NCBI RefSeq assembly: GCF_000485595.1
Contig: NW_014577064.1
Location: 56,044-88,933, forward strand
Direction: 5' to 3'
DNA: 32,890 nt
DNA from: Priapulus caudatus
Taxonomy: Eukaryota; Priapulida; Priapulimorpha; Priapulimorphida; Priapulidae
Under the pieces are notes generated by a model. That model made no database searches and was not told the origin of the DNA. It was given only the letters and a program-made list of their open reading frames with translations. Below are positions 1 through 10,295 of this stretch, piece after piece. Position numbers and translations under genes: made by a program. The number at the start of each line of letters is the position of its first letter. Position 1 is the first letter of the stretch.

Positions 1-78
1 TCGCTGCGTGCGGCGTTGGCTGTGCGTCGCGCGTGCACTGGGGGCCATCTGTGTGTGCACGTGGATGTGTTGTGCCTC

Positions 79-182
79 TGTGTGTGGTGTGTGTGTGTGT
101 GTTGTGTGTGTGTGTGTGTGGGTGTTGTGTGTGTGTGTGTGTGCTGTGTGTGTGCGTGCGTTCATGCCAGTGTGTGTGTGTG
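79..182. repeat. TG/GTGTGT microsatellite (copy A)
   Basis: Interrupted (TG)n occupies most of the stretch and produces Cys/Val-only reading frames that are not genes. A related noisy tract lies at 8868-8932. Confidence 0.85.
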
Positions 183-445
183 CGTGCATGTGTGCATTCA
201 TGGCATGATGTGCGTTCTGCTTCGTGCGGGTGCCGTGGGCCGTCTGCAGTTGTGCGTCTGAGTCGGGTGTGCATCCTTGCTTCGTATGCGTGCACGCAGT
301 GGGTGACATCTTATGTGCGTTGCGATGGTGTATAGGTACCGTACGTGGCACGCGTGCGTTGTGTCTCATAAACAACACTTGTTCTATAGGTCGCACAGTC
401 GAGCATCAATCCATTCACATCATTACGTGATCAATAATGGACGCC

Positions 446-585
446 TACCGTGGCGGGTGGTGCAGCAGAGCCTGGACTCCCTCAAACGTGTTAGCCTCCG
501 TGCGCGAGTAGAAAGCCACTGTGCACTACCGGGTCCATCTGCTCAGTGACATCATTGCGCCGGGTGTCATCGGGCAGTGGAATGT
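446..585 (-). CDS. ATG4: ATG4 3' exon, KMDPSC-type block (noisy copy A)
   Basis: This matches 9196-9326 with many small insertions and deletions. The minus strand begins ACATTCCACTGCC (TFHC), then ATGTCACTGAGC (MSLS) and ATGGACCC (MDP). It reads as the same ATG4 exon with broken frames. Confidence 0.55.
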
Positions 586-1327
586 CTTGCAGGCGAACCG
601 ATGCAGGCATGAATAGCAGCTGCATCACCCACTATACACTATGCCTATACACTGTTATCTGTGTTTCCTTTTCTGTATATTACTGTTATCGTCATGTATA
701 TTATATTACTTTTGTATAGAACTTATATATATCTGATATATATTATATAATTTCCTATTAGTTTACGGGCTGCGCCACAGATGGCGGTGCGGGCGTTGCG
801 GGTGGCGCACATCTCTCTTAAATTGTTTAAATCTGCCGGTATTTGTGTGCTGGAGCTCTTGATTTTCATGCAATTCATACCTTATTTTACTCAAATTTTA
901 CTCGGAGCTATGGTCTTCTAAGGCAGGTGCAAGTGCCAGTGAGTAAAAAAAAAAAACATCACAAATAAGATTCGTTACAAATTTAAGGTTTCTACGCAGT
1001 GCATGGTGCTTTAGAGACCATGGGCAGCGTATTTAGTTGCTCAGAGGTGTATTGTGGAATTGTTATTATATGACCTTCCTCTGGTCCGGAAAAACGGATT
1101 GTGTAAAGGCCCCAACAAGGGTTGCTGAAAAAACCAGTGGTGTACCTGTATATATATATAAAATGTGCTATTATTATATATATATATCATAATAGTGTTA
1201 TACACACTTTATATCCACTGCCCTATATAGATTGTATGAATTGCACCTATATATGCATGGACTATACTAATACCTGTTCGTACACTGTACCGTGGTAGAA
1301 TCTTCAGGCTGTAGGTATTGCAACTCA

Positions 1328-1417
1328 CCCTAGTTTAAACAAGTTGTCAACTTGTACAGATCAACAGCCTCCGGTCGCTGGCAGTAGTGTGTGGGTCCAA
1401 GTATGACAGCTTTGTGC
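1328..1417 (-). CDS. ATG4: ATG4 exon with Asp-Pro-His motif (noisy copy A)
   Basis: This is a second, independently noisy reading of the exon at 10092-10167. The same acceptor and donor surroundings and the GGACCCACAC core are present. Several inserted bases break the frame. It is probably not a second gene copy; see the duplication finding. Confidence 0.6.
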
Positions 1418-1556
1418 TGCGTAACATCACAGTAGACATATGAGACGTCGCCGTAGGTCATTCGCATGCATGCATAAAGAATATCGGTTATGCCAAAATA
1501 ACGTACATCGTATATGAGTAAATATGTGTATGTATTTAATTTGATGACATCTCTAA

Positions 1557-1840
1557 TTCCAAGAGGAGACGAGATGAGACGAGAGATGAAGTGAGAAGAG
1601 AAGAGCGAGGGGGAGGGAGAGGAGCTGGAAGGAACGCGAGGAAGAGAGAGAGAGAGGAGAGGATGAGAGGCCCGAGAGGAGGAGAGAGAGGTAGACGATG
1701 AGAGATGACGATGAGAGGAAAGGGATGAGATAGGGGGTATAGGGTGATGAGGAATGACCGAAGAGTGACGCCAAGCATAGGGGGAGGGAGGAGGAGGTGG
1801 GAGAGAGAGGAGAGAGGATGAGGAGAGAGTGTTTTTAATT
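1557..1840. repeat. GA-rich purine tract (copy A; copy B at 10308-10591)
   Basis: Almost pure purine on the plus strand, rich in GAGAGA, GAGGAG and GATGAG words. Long minus-strand Ser/Leu/Pro frames arise from this composition and are not credible proteins. Confidence 0.8.
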
Positions 1841-2736
1841 TCAAGTGACAGCTGAAAAAAAAGAGAAAAAGCATGTGAGACGCGGCAGAAAGGGACAAAG
1901 AGGAAATTGAGAAGAGATAATCGAAAGGGATTAGAGTAGGAAAGAGCACAGAAAAACTAGAGAGCGATGAACGGGAGAGCAGATGTTACGAAGGAAAAAT
2001 CCGCACGAAAGGAACGACAGATGAGAAGAGTACGAGCAGAAGGCCTGCTGGGCCAAGATAGATGGAGTATACTATAGTACACCCTGCCAGCCCGCGATCA
2101 ACAGGCAACAGAGGCTGTGTTCAGGTGTCTTTCGGCGCCCGCTCTAAACATCCGCCCCTATTGAGTAACGTAGCTCGCAAGGATAGTCTCACCGATGGGA
2201 CAATCGCCGCGTTGTCCTTAGCATGGTTCCGTTATTTGAATCGTAATTAAAGAGATCGTCCACTGCGGTAAACCTAGCCCATCTTCAATAGAAGGCGTAC
2301 ATGCGTCTTAGAATTGCTTATTAGATTTCATGTAGTCTCTTATTTTGCTCTCCTAGAATGTCTTGGCGCCATCAGTCTGCAGTCGTAAGGCGCAGCCCAG
2401 CTCCGCTCGTCTATTTAGTATTGGTGTTGTGCGCACACTATGTATTCGGGTGGTCACGGTAGAACTCTCGTGATACGGACTCCAGCGCCTACTATCTCGT
2501 ACATGAATTGTCTGCGGAGCGTGCGGCTACCAACGCAAGTTGCTCTGCTTAGACCTTTCTACATGCCGCGATTAAGGCATTCACTCTTATGTTTTCGCGG
2601 ATGCCCTTCATAACTTCGCTCTCAGGTCGCGGGCTGTACCTCGGATCCTGCAGTCTACCTATAGCTCTCGACATATGTTCCTCTTTTTGTTTTCCCAAGG
2701 ATACGCACCATTTTGGTGTCCGCTTGAGCACTCTAA
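1841..2736. other. Unassigned noisy sequence (copy B at 10592-11487)
   Basis: There is no recognisable protein, RNA or repeat. It is probably ATG4 intron DNA seen through error-rich reads. Position and the surrounding exons support intron status. Confidence 0.35.
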
Positions 2737-2850
2737 GCCTAAAGCGCCCTAACCTCATGCGCGCTGCCCTAAGCTGGTCCCACACCCTAACTCGGCTATA
2801 CCCTAACCCTAATCCCTGACTTCGTACCCCTAAACCCTAAACGCTAACGC
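2737..2850. repeat. Degenerate CCCTAA (telomere-type) array (copy A; copy B at 11488-11601)
   Basis: Spaced CCCTAA/CCCTAAA words appear about nine times in 110 bp. Spacing is irregular, as expected if a short interstitial telomeric array were read with many errors. It lies in what should be an ATG4 intron, so it does not mark a chromosome end. Confidence 0.6.
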
Positions 2851-3430
2851 GCCGCGGCCGGTGACATGCGGTAACACCGGGGATACGACCCTTAGGCGTG
2901 CGGTTTAAGGGTATCGCGGATGGCAAATCGACCAATCAAGCGCTGGATGAGGTGGTTAGGATGGTCCTTTGTGTGATAGGTTGTCTGTATTACTGCTAGA
3001 ATTGGTGTCGTTAGTCTTTGTGCTGATTAGAATAAGACTGCTTGTTTAACTCGTTTGCATTGTTAGTTTTCAGATAACACGTAGAAGGTCGGCTTTATTT
3101 TCTCGCGAACGAGTCCGACAACCTGTAAAGGCGGCTCGTCCGAGGGTGCGCCGGTTATCTGGAGTCTCGCCTGTCGCCAGTAAATTTCCAAAGAAACCTA
3201 TTTTTGTCGGTGAATCCAGTGTAATGTGAGGCTATTTCTCGTGTGCCGCTTGGCAAGAAGTTTTGTTCTAAGGGAGGATTTATGGAAGGATTTTTTGGTT
3301 GTTAATTAACATATCTATAGTTGGTCAACTTGGCGACGATATTCATCGAGGTGGAGGAGTGGGGCTGGCATTTTATTATTTTGAGCAACATACCCTTTGT
3401 GTTGAGTTTTAATGTTGGGGAATTTTCCCG
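2851..3430. other. Unassigned noisy sequence (copy B at 11602-12181)
   Basis: No open frame of note, no repeats beyond isolated words, no RNA gene seen. Probably intron of ATG4. Confidence 0.35.
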
Positions 3431-4500
3431 CTTCCTGTAGTCGTGTTGTTCTCGTCCTGCGTGCGGCGAGCTGATGTCGCGTCTGTCGAGAGTCACGGCC
3501 TTCCTTGTAGTGTGCTGTTCTCGTGCTGCCGGCGCCGCGCCGTAGAGGCCGCGAGGAGTCGTGCGAGCTACCGTCGCTCGTCCATCACGTGCTTCCTGTC
3601 AGGGTGTTTTCTCGTCTGCATTAAAGAGCTATGCGTCGGGCATCTGTCCATCGAGTTCTTCCTGTTAGGGTGTGTGTTCTCGTGCCGACGGACACTAAAG
3701 CTGTTAAAAGTCCGGTTCATTTGATGGAATGGTCGCTTCTGTCGAATCGCGTCTTCCATGTAGGGGTTTTCTCGTCTGCAGCTGTTAAGAGTCTCGCCTA
3801 CGCTTGTGTTTGTATCCGTAGCTCATACCACATGTTGCAGTACGCTTCTGGCATTTGTTCGAGATCTGCCCGCTTCTCCTTGTTAGCGGGTGTGTTCTCG
3901 TCTGCAGTGGGAAGCTGAGCGATTTCGCTCTGCTCGATCACCCGCCTTCTGCAGGTGCTCGGTTTTCTCCGTCGTGCATGAAGAGCATTTTGGCGTTGCT
4001 CTGTCCATCGAGTTCATATCTCTTGCGAATCATATTTCGTGCTGTAGAGATGTGTCTTCTCTCTGTTCGCAATGAGAGTCTTTCTGTATTCGCAGTAAAT
4101 TCTGTGCGTTATGCACTCCTCGGCACTTCTCCATGTTGTACGCTCTTGTTTCTTATCTTAGTCTCTTTGCAACCCAAAGCATGTACCTGATTGTCTTGTA
4201 TTATTGATAGTGTTGCCTCATTTGTGTTTTTGCGCACATCTGCCCCTGCAAAGCCGTATCACGCCTTTCCTGTAGGCTGTTTTCTTCATCTAGGCTGTGT
4301 CGCGTGCGTGCACAGCTACGTCGCTCTTGTCTCGATCACGGCCTTCCTGTGGTGTTCTCTGTCTGTCGTGCGGAGCTACCATCGCTCTGGCCATTGCTAA
4401 TTGTCGTATCGTTCGTCTAATTTATACAATAGGTTACTATTTCACAACAATCGATCACGGCCTTCCTGTAGGTGATTTTCTCGTCTGCGTGCGTCAGCTA
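3431..4500. repeat. Noisy minisatellite, unit about 60-65 bp (copy A; copy B at 12182-13251)
   Basis: The word CTTCCTGTAGG and close variants recurs at 3431, 3500, 3592, 3659, 3753, 3874, 3945, 4265, 4342 and 4461. Each is usually preceded by CGATCACGGC and followed by GTTTTCTCGTCTGC, then AGCTAC, TCGCTCTGTCCATCGAG. Units differ mainly by indels. The ordered recurrence of four words shows a tandem array. Confidence 0.7.
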
Positions 4501-5270
4501 CTCGCGCTCCTGCTCTGCTTCCATCGCCTCTTTTCTGCCCCATCCAGATGTATGCTTCGCCATAACCGGGGCGCTGGGGCAACTCGGCCCGGCCGCGGCT
4601 GCTGCAAGAACGCAGGCGGCCGCCGACCACGCGCACAAGGCTGGCGGCCCCCTTCGGCTGCAGACACAATTGGCGGCGCGTATCGGCCGCAGATAGTATA
4701 TCTTGTGGTTTGGCGGCTGAAAGTCGCAAATAGAACAGATGATTATAACAGAACAAACAGGAAAAAAATGGGGGCCGGGCCACCCATGTGGTGCTGCTGA
4801 TAAGCACTGCTGCGCACCGAACGCTGCTCGCGGCCGGCAGGAAGCGCTCCAGCCAGTGAGGGCGTATCCGAGGGTTACGAGGCGACGTCGCGGGAGGGGC
4901 CGGGCCGTGCGGAGTTGTGCGGAAGCACAGGCACCGGCATGCGGCGTGGGGCCGGAGGCGGACGTCGCCGCTGTGAGCGGCTGTCAAGAGCAGGATGCTC
5001 GTCGTGGATGTGTATGTATCCAGTGCGCCGCGCCGTCGCTTTACCGAACCGGCAGCGGGAGTCGCGCCCGCCCCGCCATGCCAGTCGTACAGGCCGGCCC
5101 TTCCAAGAGCGCGCTCTGCGTGCCAAGCCCCCCCGCGCAACCCGACCAACAACGAGGCCCCGCCCCGAAAGGCGCCCCCCAAACAGCCAAGCGCCGCCCG
5201 CCGGCTGCCGCGGCGCCGAAATGATTGCGAGGCAAAAAAAAAAATCCGGTCCACTGAGTGCTCTTGTTTT
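4500..5270. other. GC-rich noisy stretch, no gene assigned (copy B at 13251-14021)
   Basis: The minus strand should carry the ATG4 exon(s) with the VPVRLGG and GGKP blocks, between exon 6 and the DPH exon. Fragments such as VVGGRLR (minus, near 4630) and MPVPV (minus, near 4920) are suggestive but too weak to call. The long overlapping frames here come from GC-rich composition. Confidence 0.35.
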
Positions 5271-6221
5271 GGGGCCACACGGGACGGCTTTCCTCTCGCT
5301 TGAGTTGCGACAGAATCGCGCGAATGAAGACGTGTGTGCGAAAATAATGCATTTAATTACCATATACCTCTAAGTGGCGGGTGAGGAGGGCGCAGTCAGC
5401 GAATCACGACGTCGTCCTCGTCTGCGGCTCGATCAGCTTCACGGTTGGAATCATTATCCAAGGCGACGGTCAATGAAACCATTGAGCGCGAAAAAAATTC
5501 CCATAAATGCCGGCGAGTGTGGAGCGCCGAGGTCTTGTTCGGACCAACCAACTCGCTTAGCTGGGCCGCCGACCGCTGTCGTTTTCTCTCACCACAATCA
5601 ACTAACTCTCCCCCATCCTTCCGCGCCTGCAGATATAGTCCGCTGCACTCCACGTGACCAATTCATATTATTCGTGGTGTGCGCGCGCGCTGTTGCCGTG
5701 ATGGGATAACAAAAAACCATCTCCTTATAGATTTCTCGCGTCTCCGTGCATGCTAACAAGAACTTTTGCCAGCGACGCGAGCGAAGGAGTACTACAGAAG
5801 CTCTCAGTTGGCACGTCGTCGTCGGCGTAGAAATAGGTTAGCGATGTCGCAAGCATCCTAGCGCAGACTACATCTGTGCAAGGGAATGCAAGGGCGAGAG
5901 GAGCCGCCCTGCAGCGCTATCCGCTACAAACTGGCGGCAATGCGGGCCCCCCCCCCCCCCCTTCGCAGTCGTATTCAGCGCTAGCACGGCCCGGCAAAAA
6001 GTGAGAGCCGAGCATCGCTCAGATGATCGGACGGTTGTTTCCTTGTGTGTCGCGCTCTTTTGATATGGAGTTGGCTACGATTTATCCTCTGTCCGATAAA
6101 ATCGCAACTGTACTGCACGGTCACCTCGGTTGGCGCTCATACACAGATGGTCTGTCTCCCGGCTTCTGCTCTTACTGCTTTTGAGGCAGGGAGCAGGTAG
6201 ATGACAATCCTGCGATGTACA
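5270..6221 (-). CDS. ATG4: Noisy copy of ATG4 exon 6 (copy A)
   Basis: The stretch follows the clean exon at 15147-15693 base for base with many extra bases. Shared landmarks in order are CACGACGTCGTCCTC, CTCAGATGATCG, TGTCCGATAAAATCG and ACACTGCAAGA. An additional stretch of about 180 bp around 5580-5760 has no counterpart in the clean copy. No frame stays open, so it must not be called a separate gene. Confidence 0.7.
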
Positions 6222-6472
6222 CTGCAAGAACACACAGGGATTGCGGTCACACACCGAGCTACACGTTTACACACGAGCGCGACGCGGCGCGTTCACACAC
6301 ACAGGAACTACAGCTAACACGCCAGTAGCTGATTAATGCCGTAGAAATGTCAAAATGATCGAATGACATCTGCTGCGGAACACGAGTGCTTCATCTGAAG
6401 CTGACGTCGCGAGGCAGACGAAGAGAGATGGATGGTCGTCGTGCATATAGGGATGTGCGCGGCGGGCACGGC

Positions 6473-6650
6473 GAGGAGGAGGGGGAGAAGGAGGAAGAGG
6501 AAGAGGACGAGGAGGAGAATGAGGAGGAGAAGGAGGAGGAGGAGAAGGAGCAGGAGGAAGAACAGAAGGAGGAGGAGAATGGGGAGGAGGAGGAGAAGGA
6601 GGAAAAGCAGGAGGAGGAGGAAAAGCAGGAGGAGGAGGAGGAGGAGGATG
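6473..6650. repeat. (GAG/GAA)n polypurine tract
   Basis: About 180 bp of imperfect GAG/GAA triplets. In one frame it encodes an almost pure Glu/Lys run and in another Arg, so the apparent 108-codon frame reflects composition. Confidence 0.85.
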
Positions 6651-7589
6651 CTGCGGTTGCGGCTGACGCCAGCATCAATACAGGCCGTGAAGCTCTCGAC
6701 GTCGGCTGCTGAGCGAGTCGCTAGCAGTAGTCATTAGCATGCGTGCATCTACAAGCGACGACACGTGTCTCTGACAGCACCCTGCGCAACAGTAGACGGA
6801 CGGACCGGCCAGAAACAAGCGCGCATTGCAGATTCCGATCTCAATATTTCCCTTTTTCTAGCTCTTGATACATACATATATCTTGATATAATACACCGAC
6901 AGTAACCAATTCTGGCGTGGCGTCGACGGGAGTCGAGTTGACACCATTGGACGGCAGCGCCCTGCCATTCGCCCCCGCCCCTATACTAATGTATGAGAAA
7001 AGATTACTGCGGGCCGTTCGGCGCGTTGTCTCTCCAGAGCAATGTTCTTCGGTTGGTCTTAACAACGGTCGTAAACAAAGCACACACAGAGACACGCTCG
7101 CGGGGGGGGGGGCACGCATCACCGCGGTGAGATCGCGCATGCGCGGGTGATAGTCTTCTGCTAACAACCATGTACACTTGATAGCACAAACGCAGCGAGC
7201 GCTTGAGGTCGCTGCAGACGCTGCGAATTCGAGAGTCAATTAACGCCGAACGATTGATCACTCACACCGAAGTCGTTTGATATCGGCCGTTAAATGAATA
7301 TTTCACAACCACTTCCAGCTGGGAAACATGAACTATCCGCCGAAAGGTGCTGCTAAGCAAAACCGATGTAAGGGGGGTTGGCGTGATTACGTTGTCTAAT
7401 TTTATTTGATGAGAGGTTTAGGATAAAAGCTGACAACAGAGGCAGTGTGGATGAAATTTGAGGAGAGGAATTGTGGAGAGCAGAAGTGAGATGAGAATAA
7501 AAGTTGAAGTCAGCAGAAATGACTATAGATATTGATGGCTAGAAAGGTGAGGAGAGTGATTGCGAATAAGAAAAGGAGAACGGAATCTG

Positions 7590-7745
7590 ATGACAGGAGA
7601 GGTGAGGAGAGAAGGTGAAGGGAGGAGAGGTGAGGAGAGAAGGTGAAGGGAGGAGAGGTGAGGAGAAGGTGAAGGGAGGAGAGGTGAGGGGAAGGTGAAG
7701 GGAGGAGAGGTGAGGAGAAGGTGAAGGGAGGAGAGGTGAGGAGAA
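7590..7745. repeat. GA-rich minisatellite, unit about 25-30 bp
   Basis: The phrase GGAGAGGTGAGGAGAAGGTG followed by AAGGG repeats about five to six times, with length variants differing by an AG pair. Strictly purine-rich strand asymmetry continues from 7440. Confidence 0.85.
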
Positions 7746-8085
7746 GGGGAACGGTAAAGTGTTGGCTCAGTGGTGAGAAAGAAGCTGATGGAAGAGTAGT
7801 AAAGGGAGAAGCTAGATGAGGAGGACAGCGAAGCAGCAGACTAAGAAGTGCGAGGAGAGACGAGTAAAAAAAGCCGGAAGCAGAGGGCAGAGGCGATACG
7901 ATAAAATGAGTAAATAAAACTCACGTGGGAAGAAGCCATTGTAGATGGATGCCTGACGAGGGATACGCGATGGATGGAACCGGTAAGTGGAACACTTGGT
8001 CAGAAGGACAGCAGTGACGCTCGTTTCCAGTTGACACTATGAATACTTGAAGACAGTAGTTGCTGTCAAGCCAATCCTAAAATCA

Positions 8086-8436
8086 ATAGTGTTACTCATC
8101 TTCAAGTTAGCATACGAATAAGGAAAGAATAATACAAATTAAATAGTTCGAGGACTTGCCCGCAAAACTTGCACAGCTATTTTTACACTTCACATCAAAG
8201 CAGATTATGTACGTCCAAGCCCTTAACAAACATGGCTTATATACATACGATACATACAAACTAAGTACCATTTATATGATTACTAATATGTGTGTCTCTT
8301 CCCATTTGGAACTTAACATTATCAATTGCTACAATAGTTCAATACATTTAGCATTCTGGGCATTGAATTTCACCATAAATATTGAGTATCACGAACTGCT
8401 AAACAATTATTTTTACATTTTGTTATAATCGATTTT
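8086..8436. other. AT-rich stretch, nothing identified
   Basis: A 90-codon plus-strand frame spans most of it but has AT-driven composition (Tyr, Ile, Asn, Leu) and no recognisable domain. Confidence 0.3.
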
Positions 8437-8516
8437 TCGTTTCAACACGAATTCACAAAGAGACAAACTCCTCTGGCTTCGCTGCACCACTTTACCGCTC
8501 TTGCTCGAATAGTGCC

Positions 8517-8523
8517 TTTTATA
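8517..8523 (-). promoter_or_regulatory. Candidate TATA box, minus strand
   Basis: The minus strand reads CCATATAAAAGGC with a GC-richer region upstream and, about 30 bp downstream, GAGCAAGAGCGGTAAAG. No coding exon follows in the noisy or AT-rich DNA to the left, so the promoter reading is speculative. Confidence 0.25.
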
Positions 8524-8867
8524 TGGAGGAGGCTTGTTCCGGCGCTTTCCTGCGATGCGCTTCTATACTCGTGGTCCTCGCTCGAGCCATTAACAGAAGG
8601 CGAACATCGGGTAGTCACGCCCCGATTTTTTGGCGCGAGATCAATAACTGGCCCCAAGAGGCAAATATATCAAACAGTAGATGTTGCGACATGCGTCCCA
8701 TTTACAGGAAGAAATACTTATAGCTCGACCTTAGACTTATCATATATAATATGTGTGTGTGCTCCTGCCGTGCGTGCGCTGCGTGCGGCGTTGGCTGACT
8801 GACGTCGCTGTGCCTGGGTTGGCCAATCTGTGTGTGCACGGTGCGATGTGTGTTGTGGTTGTGTGTG

Positions 8868-8932
8868 TGTTGCCGTGTGTGTGTGTGTGTGGTGTGTGTG
8901 TGTGTGCTGTGTGTGTGTGTGTGTTGCTGCGT
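8868..8932. repeat. TG microsatellite (copy B)
   Basis: Interrupted (TG)n corresponding to 79-182 in the other noisy reading of the locus. The flanking GCGTGC-rich sequence also corresponds. Confidence 0.8.
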
Positions 8933-9195
8933 GCGTTCATGCATGCTGTGCCTGTGGTGTGCGCTGCATGGTGCTCATTCATGCATGTGTGCCGTTGCGT
9001 GCGTGTGTTGCGTCTGCATTTGTCTAGTGTCGTGCATCTGCTTCGTATGCGTGCACGCGTGGGTGCATCTATGTGCGTGCATGAGTGAACGTACCTGCGT
9101 GGCACGCGTGCGTGTCTCATAACAACACTTGTCTATAGTCGCACAGTCGAGCCGATCATCCATCTCATCATTACGTGATCAATAATGGACGCTAC

Positions 9196-9326
9196 CTGCG
9201 GTGCTGTGCAGCAGCCTGGAACTCCTCAAAGTGTAGCCTCGTGCGCAGGTAGAAAGCCCACTGTGCCAGCTAGAGCGTTCCATCTTGCTCAGTGACATCT
9301 GCGCCGGTGTCATGCAGGTGGAATGT
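9196..9326 (-). CDS. ATG4: ATG4 3' exon, FHC...KMDPSC...GFY block (noisy copy B)
   Basis: If single-base insertions are ignored, the minus strand reads as TFH-, an MSLSKMD-like block, a GFY-like block and HFEEFQAA. This parallels FHCPSPKKMSFRKMDPSC and GFYCRNVQDFKRA in human ATG4C. Fragments sit in different frames, as expected for insertion-rich reads. It lies about 770 bp beyond the DPH exon in gene direction, which is the correct order. A donor-like GGTAGCG follows. The exon encoding the C-terminal tail was not found. Confidence 0.6.
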
Positions 9327-10091
9327 CTTGCCAGCCGAACCGCATGAGGCATGCAATAGTCAGCTCATCACCCACTATACACTATGCATATACACTGTTA
9401 TCTGTGTTTCCTTTTTCTTATATACTGTTATGTACACTTATATATATTACACTTTGTATAGAACTGTTATATATATCTGATATATATATATAATTCCATA
9501 TGTAGGTTTACCGGGTGGCCACAGATGGCGGTGCGGGCGTTGCGGGCGGCACACTCTCCTAAATTGTTTTTAAATCTGCGGTATTTTGGTGCTGAGCTCT
9601 TGATTTATGCAAATTCATTACGCTTATTCTTACTCAAGATTTTACTCTAGCGAGCTATGCGTCTTCTAAAGGCCAGGTGCAAGTGCCAGTAGAATACAAA
9701 AAACAAAAACATCACAAAGTAAGATTTCGTTCAATTTAAGTTTCTACGCAGTGCATGGTGCTTTTAGCAGACATGTTGGAGTATTTAGTTGCCTCAGAGG
9801 TGTATTGTGGAATTGCTTATTAATATGACCTCCTCTGGTACGGAGAAAACGCAATTGTGCAAAGGCCGCCAACAAGGGTTCTGAAAAAACCCATGGCCTT
9901 ACCTGCTATTATATATATAAATATGTGCTATTATATATATATATATATATCATAATAGTGTTATACACACTTTTATATCCACTGCTATATAGATTGTTGA
10001 ATATGCACCTATATATGCATGGCGCTATATATACTGTTCTACACATTGTACCGTGAGGAATCCTCAGGCTGCCTACGGTATTGCAACTCAC

Positions 10092-10167
10092 CCTAGTTTA
10101 AAGTTGTCAACTTGACAATCAACAGCCTCCTGGCAGTAGTGTGGGTCCAAGTAGACCAGCTTGTGAC
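10092..10167 (-). CDS. ATG4: ATG4 exon with catalytic Asp-Pro-His motif (noisy copy B)
   Basis: On the minus strand, TTACGCAG precedes a segment encoding KLVYLDPHYCQEAVD then CQVDNFKL, ending at a GTGAGT donor. Human ATG4C has DSLIYMDPHYCQSFVD at this point, and D and H of DPH are the other two catalytic residues. The segment lies in error-rich sequence, so exact ends and residues are unreliable. This particular reading keeps one open frame. Confidence 0.72.
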
Positions 10168-10295
10168 CTGCGTAACATCACAGTCGACATTGTGAGACGT
10201 CGGTAGGTCATTCGCATGCATGCATAAAGAATATCGGTTATGCCAAAATAACGTACATCGTATATGAGTAAATATGTGTATGTATTTAATTTGAG

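Larger units (their letters stand above)
1545..6370. repeat. 4.8-kb block, copy A of identical pair
   Basis: The block recurs at 10296-15121 with constant offset 8751. Every segment I compared was identical, including irregular indel-like features and a 15-base C run. A one-base difference (TTGATG versus TTGAGTG) marks its left edge. Contents in order are a GA-rich tract, unassigned sequence, CCCTAA-like repeats, a noisy minisatellite, GC-rich unassigned sequence and the noisy ATG4 exon 6. Confidence 0.93.
6371..8085. other. Unassigned stretch after copy A, mostly purine-rich repeats
   Basis: The first 30 or so bases still resemble clean 15826-15870. After that the content departs from anything else in the window. 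It contains a (GAG)n tract, a mixed unassigned part (6660-7440) with a run of nine or more G at about 7102, and GA-rich minisatellite DNA. No gene is supported. Confidence 0.4.

Noticed and set aside
16-335. Cys/Val-rich small proteins in several frames (also 8740-9120)
   Set aside because: They are (TG)n microsatellite translations in all three frames.
1536-1949. Minus-strand Ser/Leu/Pro ORF and its longer twin at 10119-10700
   Set aside because: It is produced by the GA-rich purine tract, and the twin differs only because a one-base indel changes the frame.
2737-2850. Chromosome end (telomere)
   Set aside because: The CCCTAA words are few, degenerate and flanked on both sides by other DNA including ATG4 exons.
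4442-5278. 278-codon minus-strand ORF (also 13193-14029)
   Set aside because: It lies in GC-rich, error-laden sequence with overlapping long frames on both strands. It shows no domain and sits where ATG4 intron and exon pieces are expected.
6386-6712. 108-codon Glu-rich protein
   Set aside because: It is a translation of a GAG/GAA microsatellite; the other frames are equally open (Arg-rich, Ser-rich).
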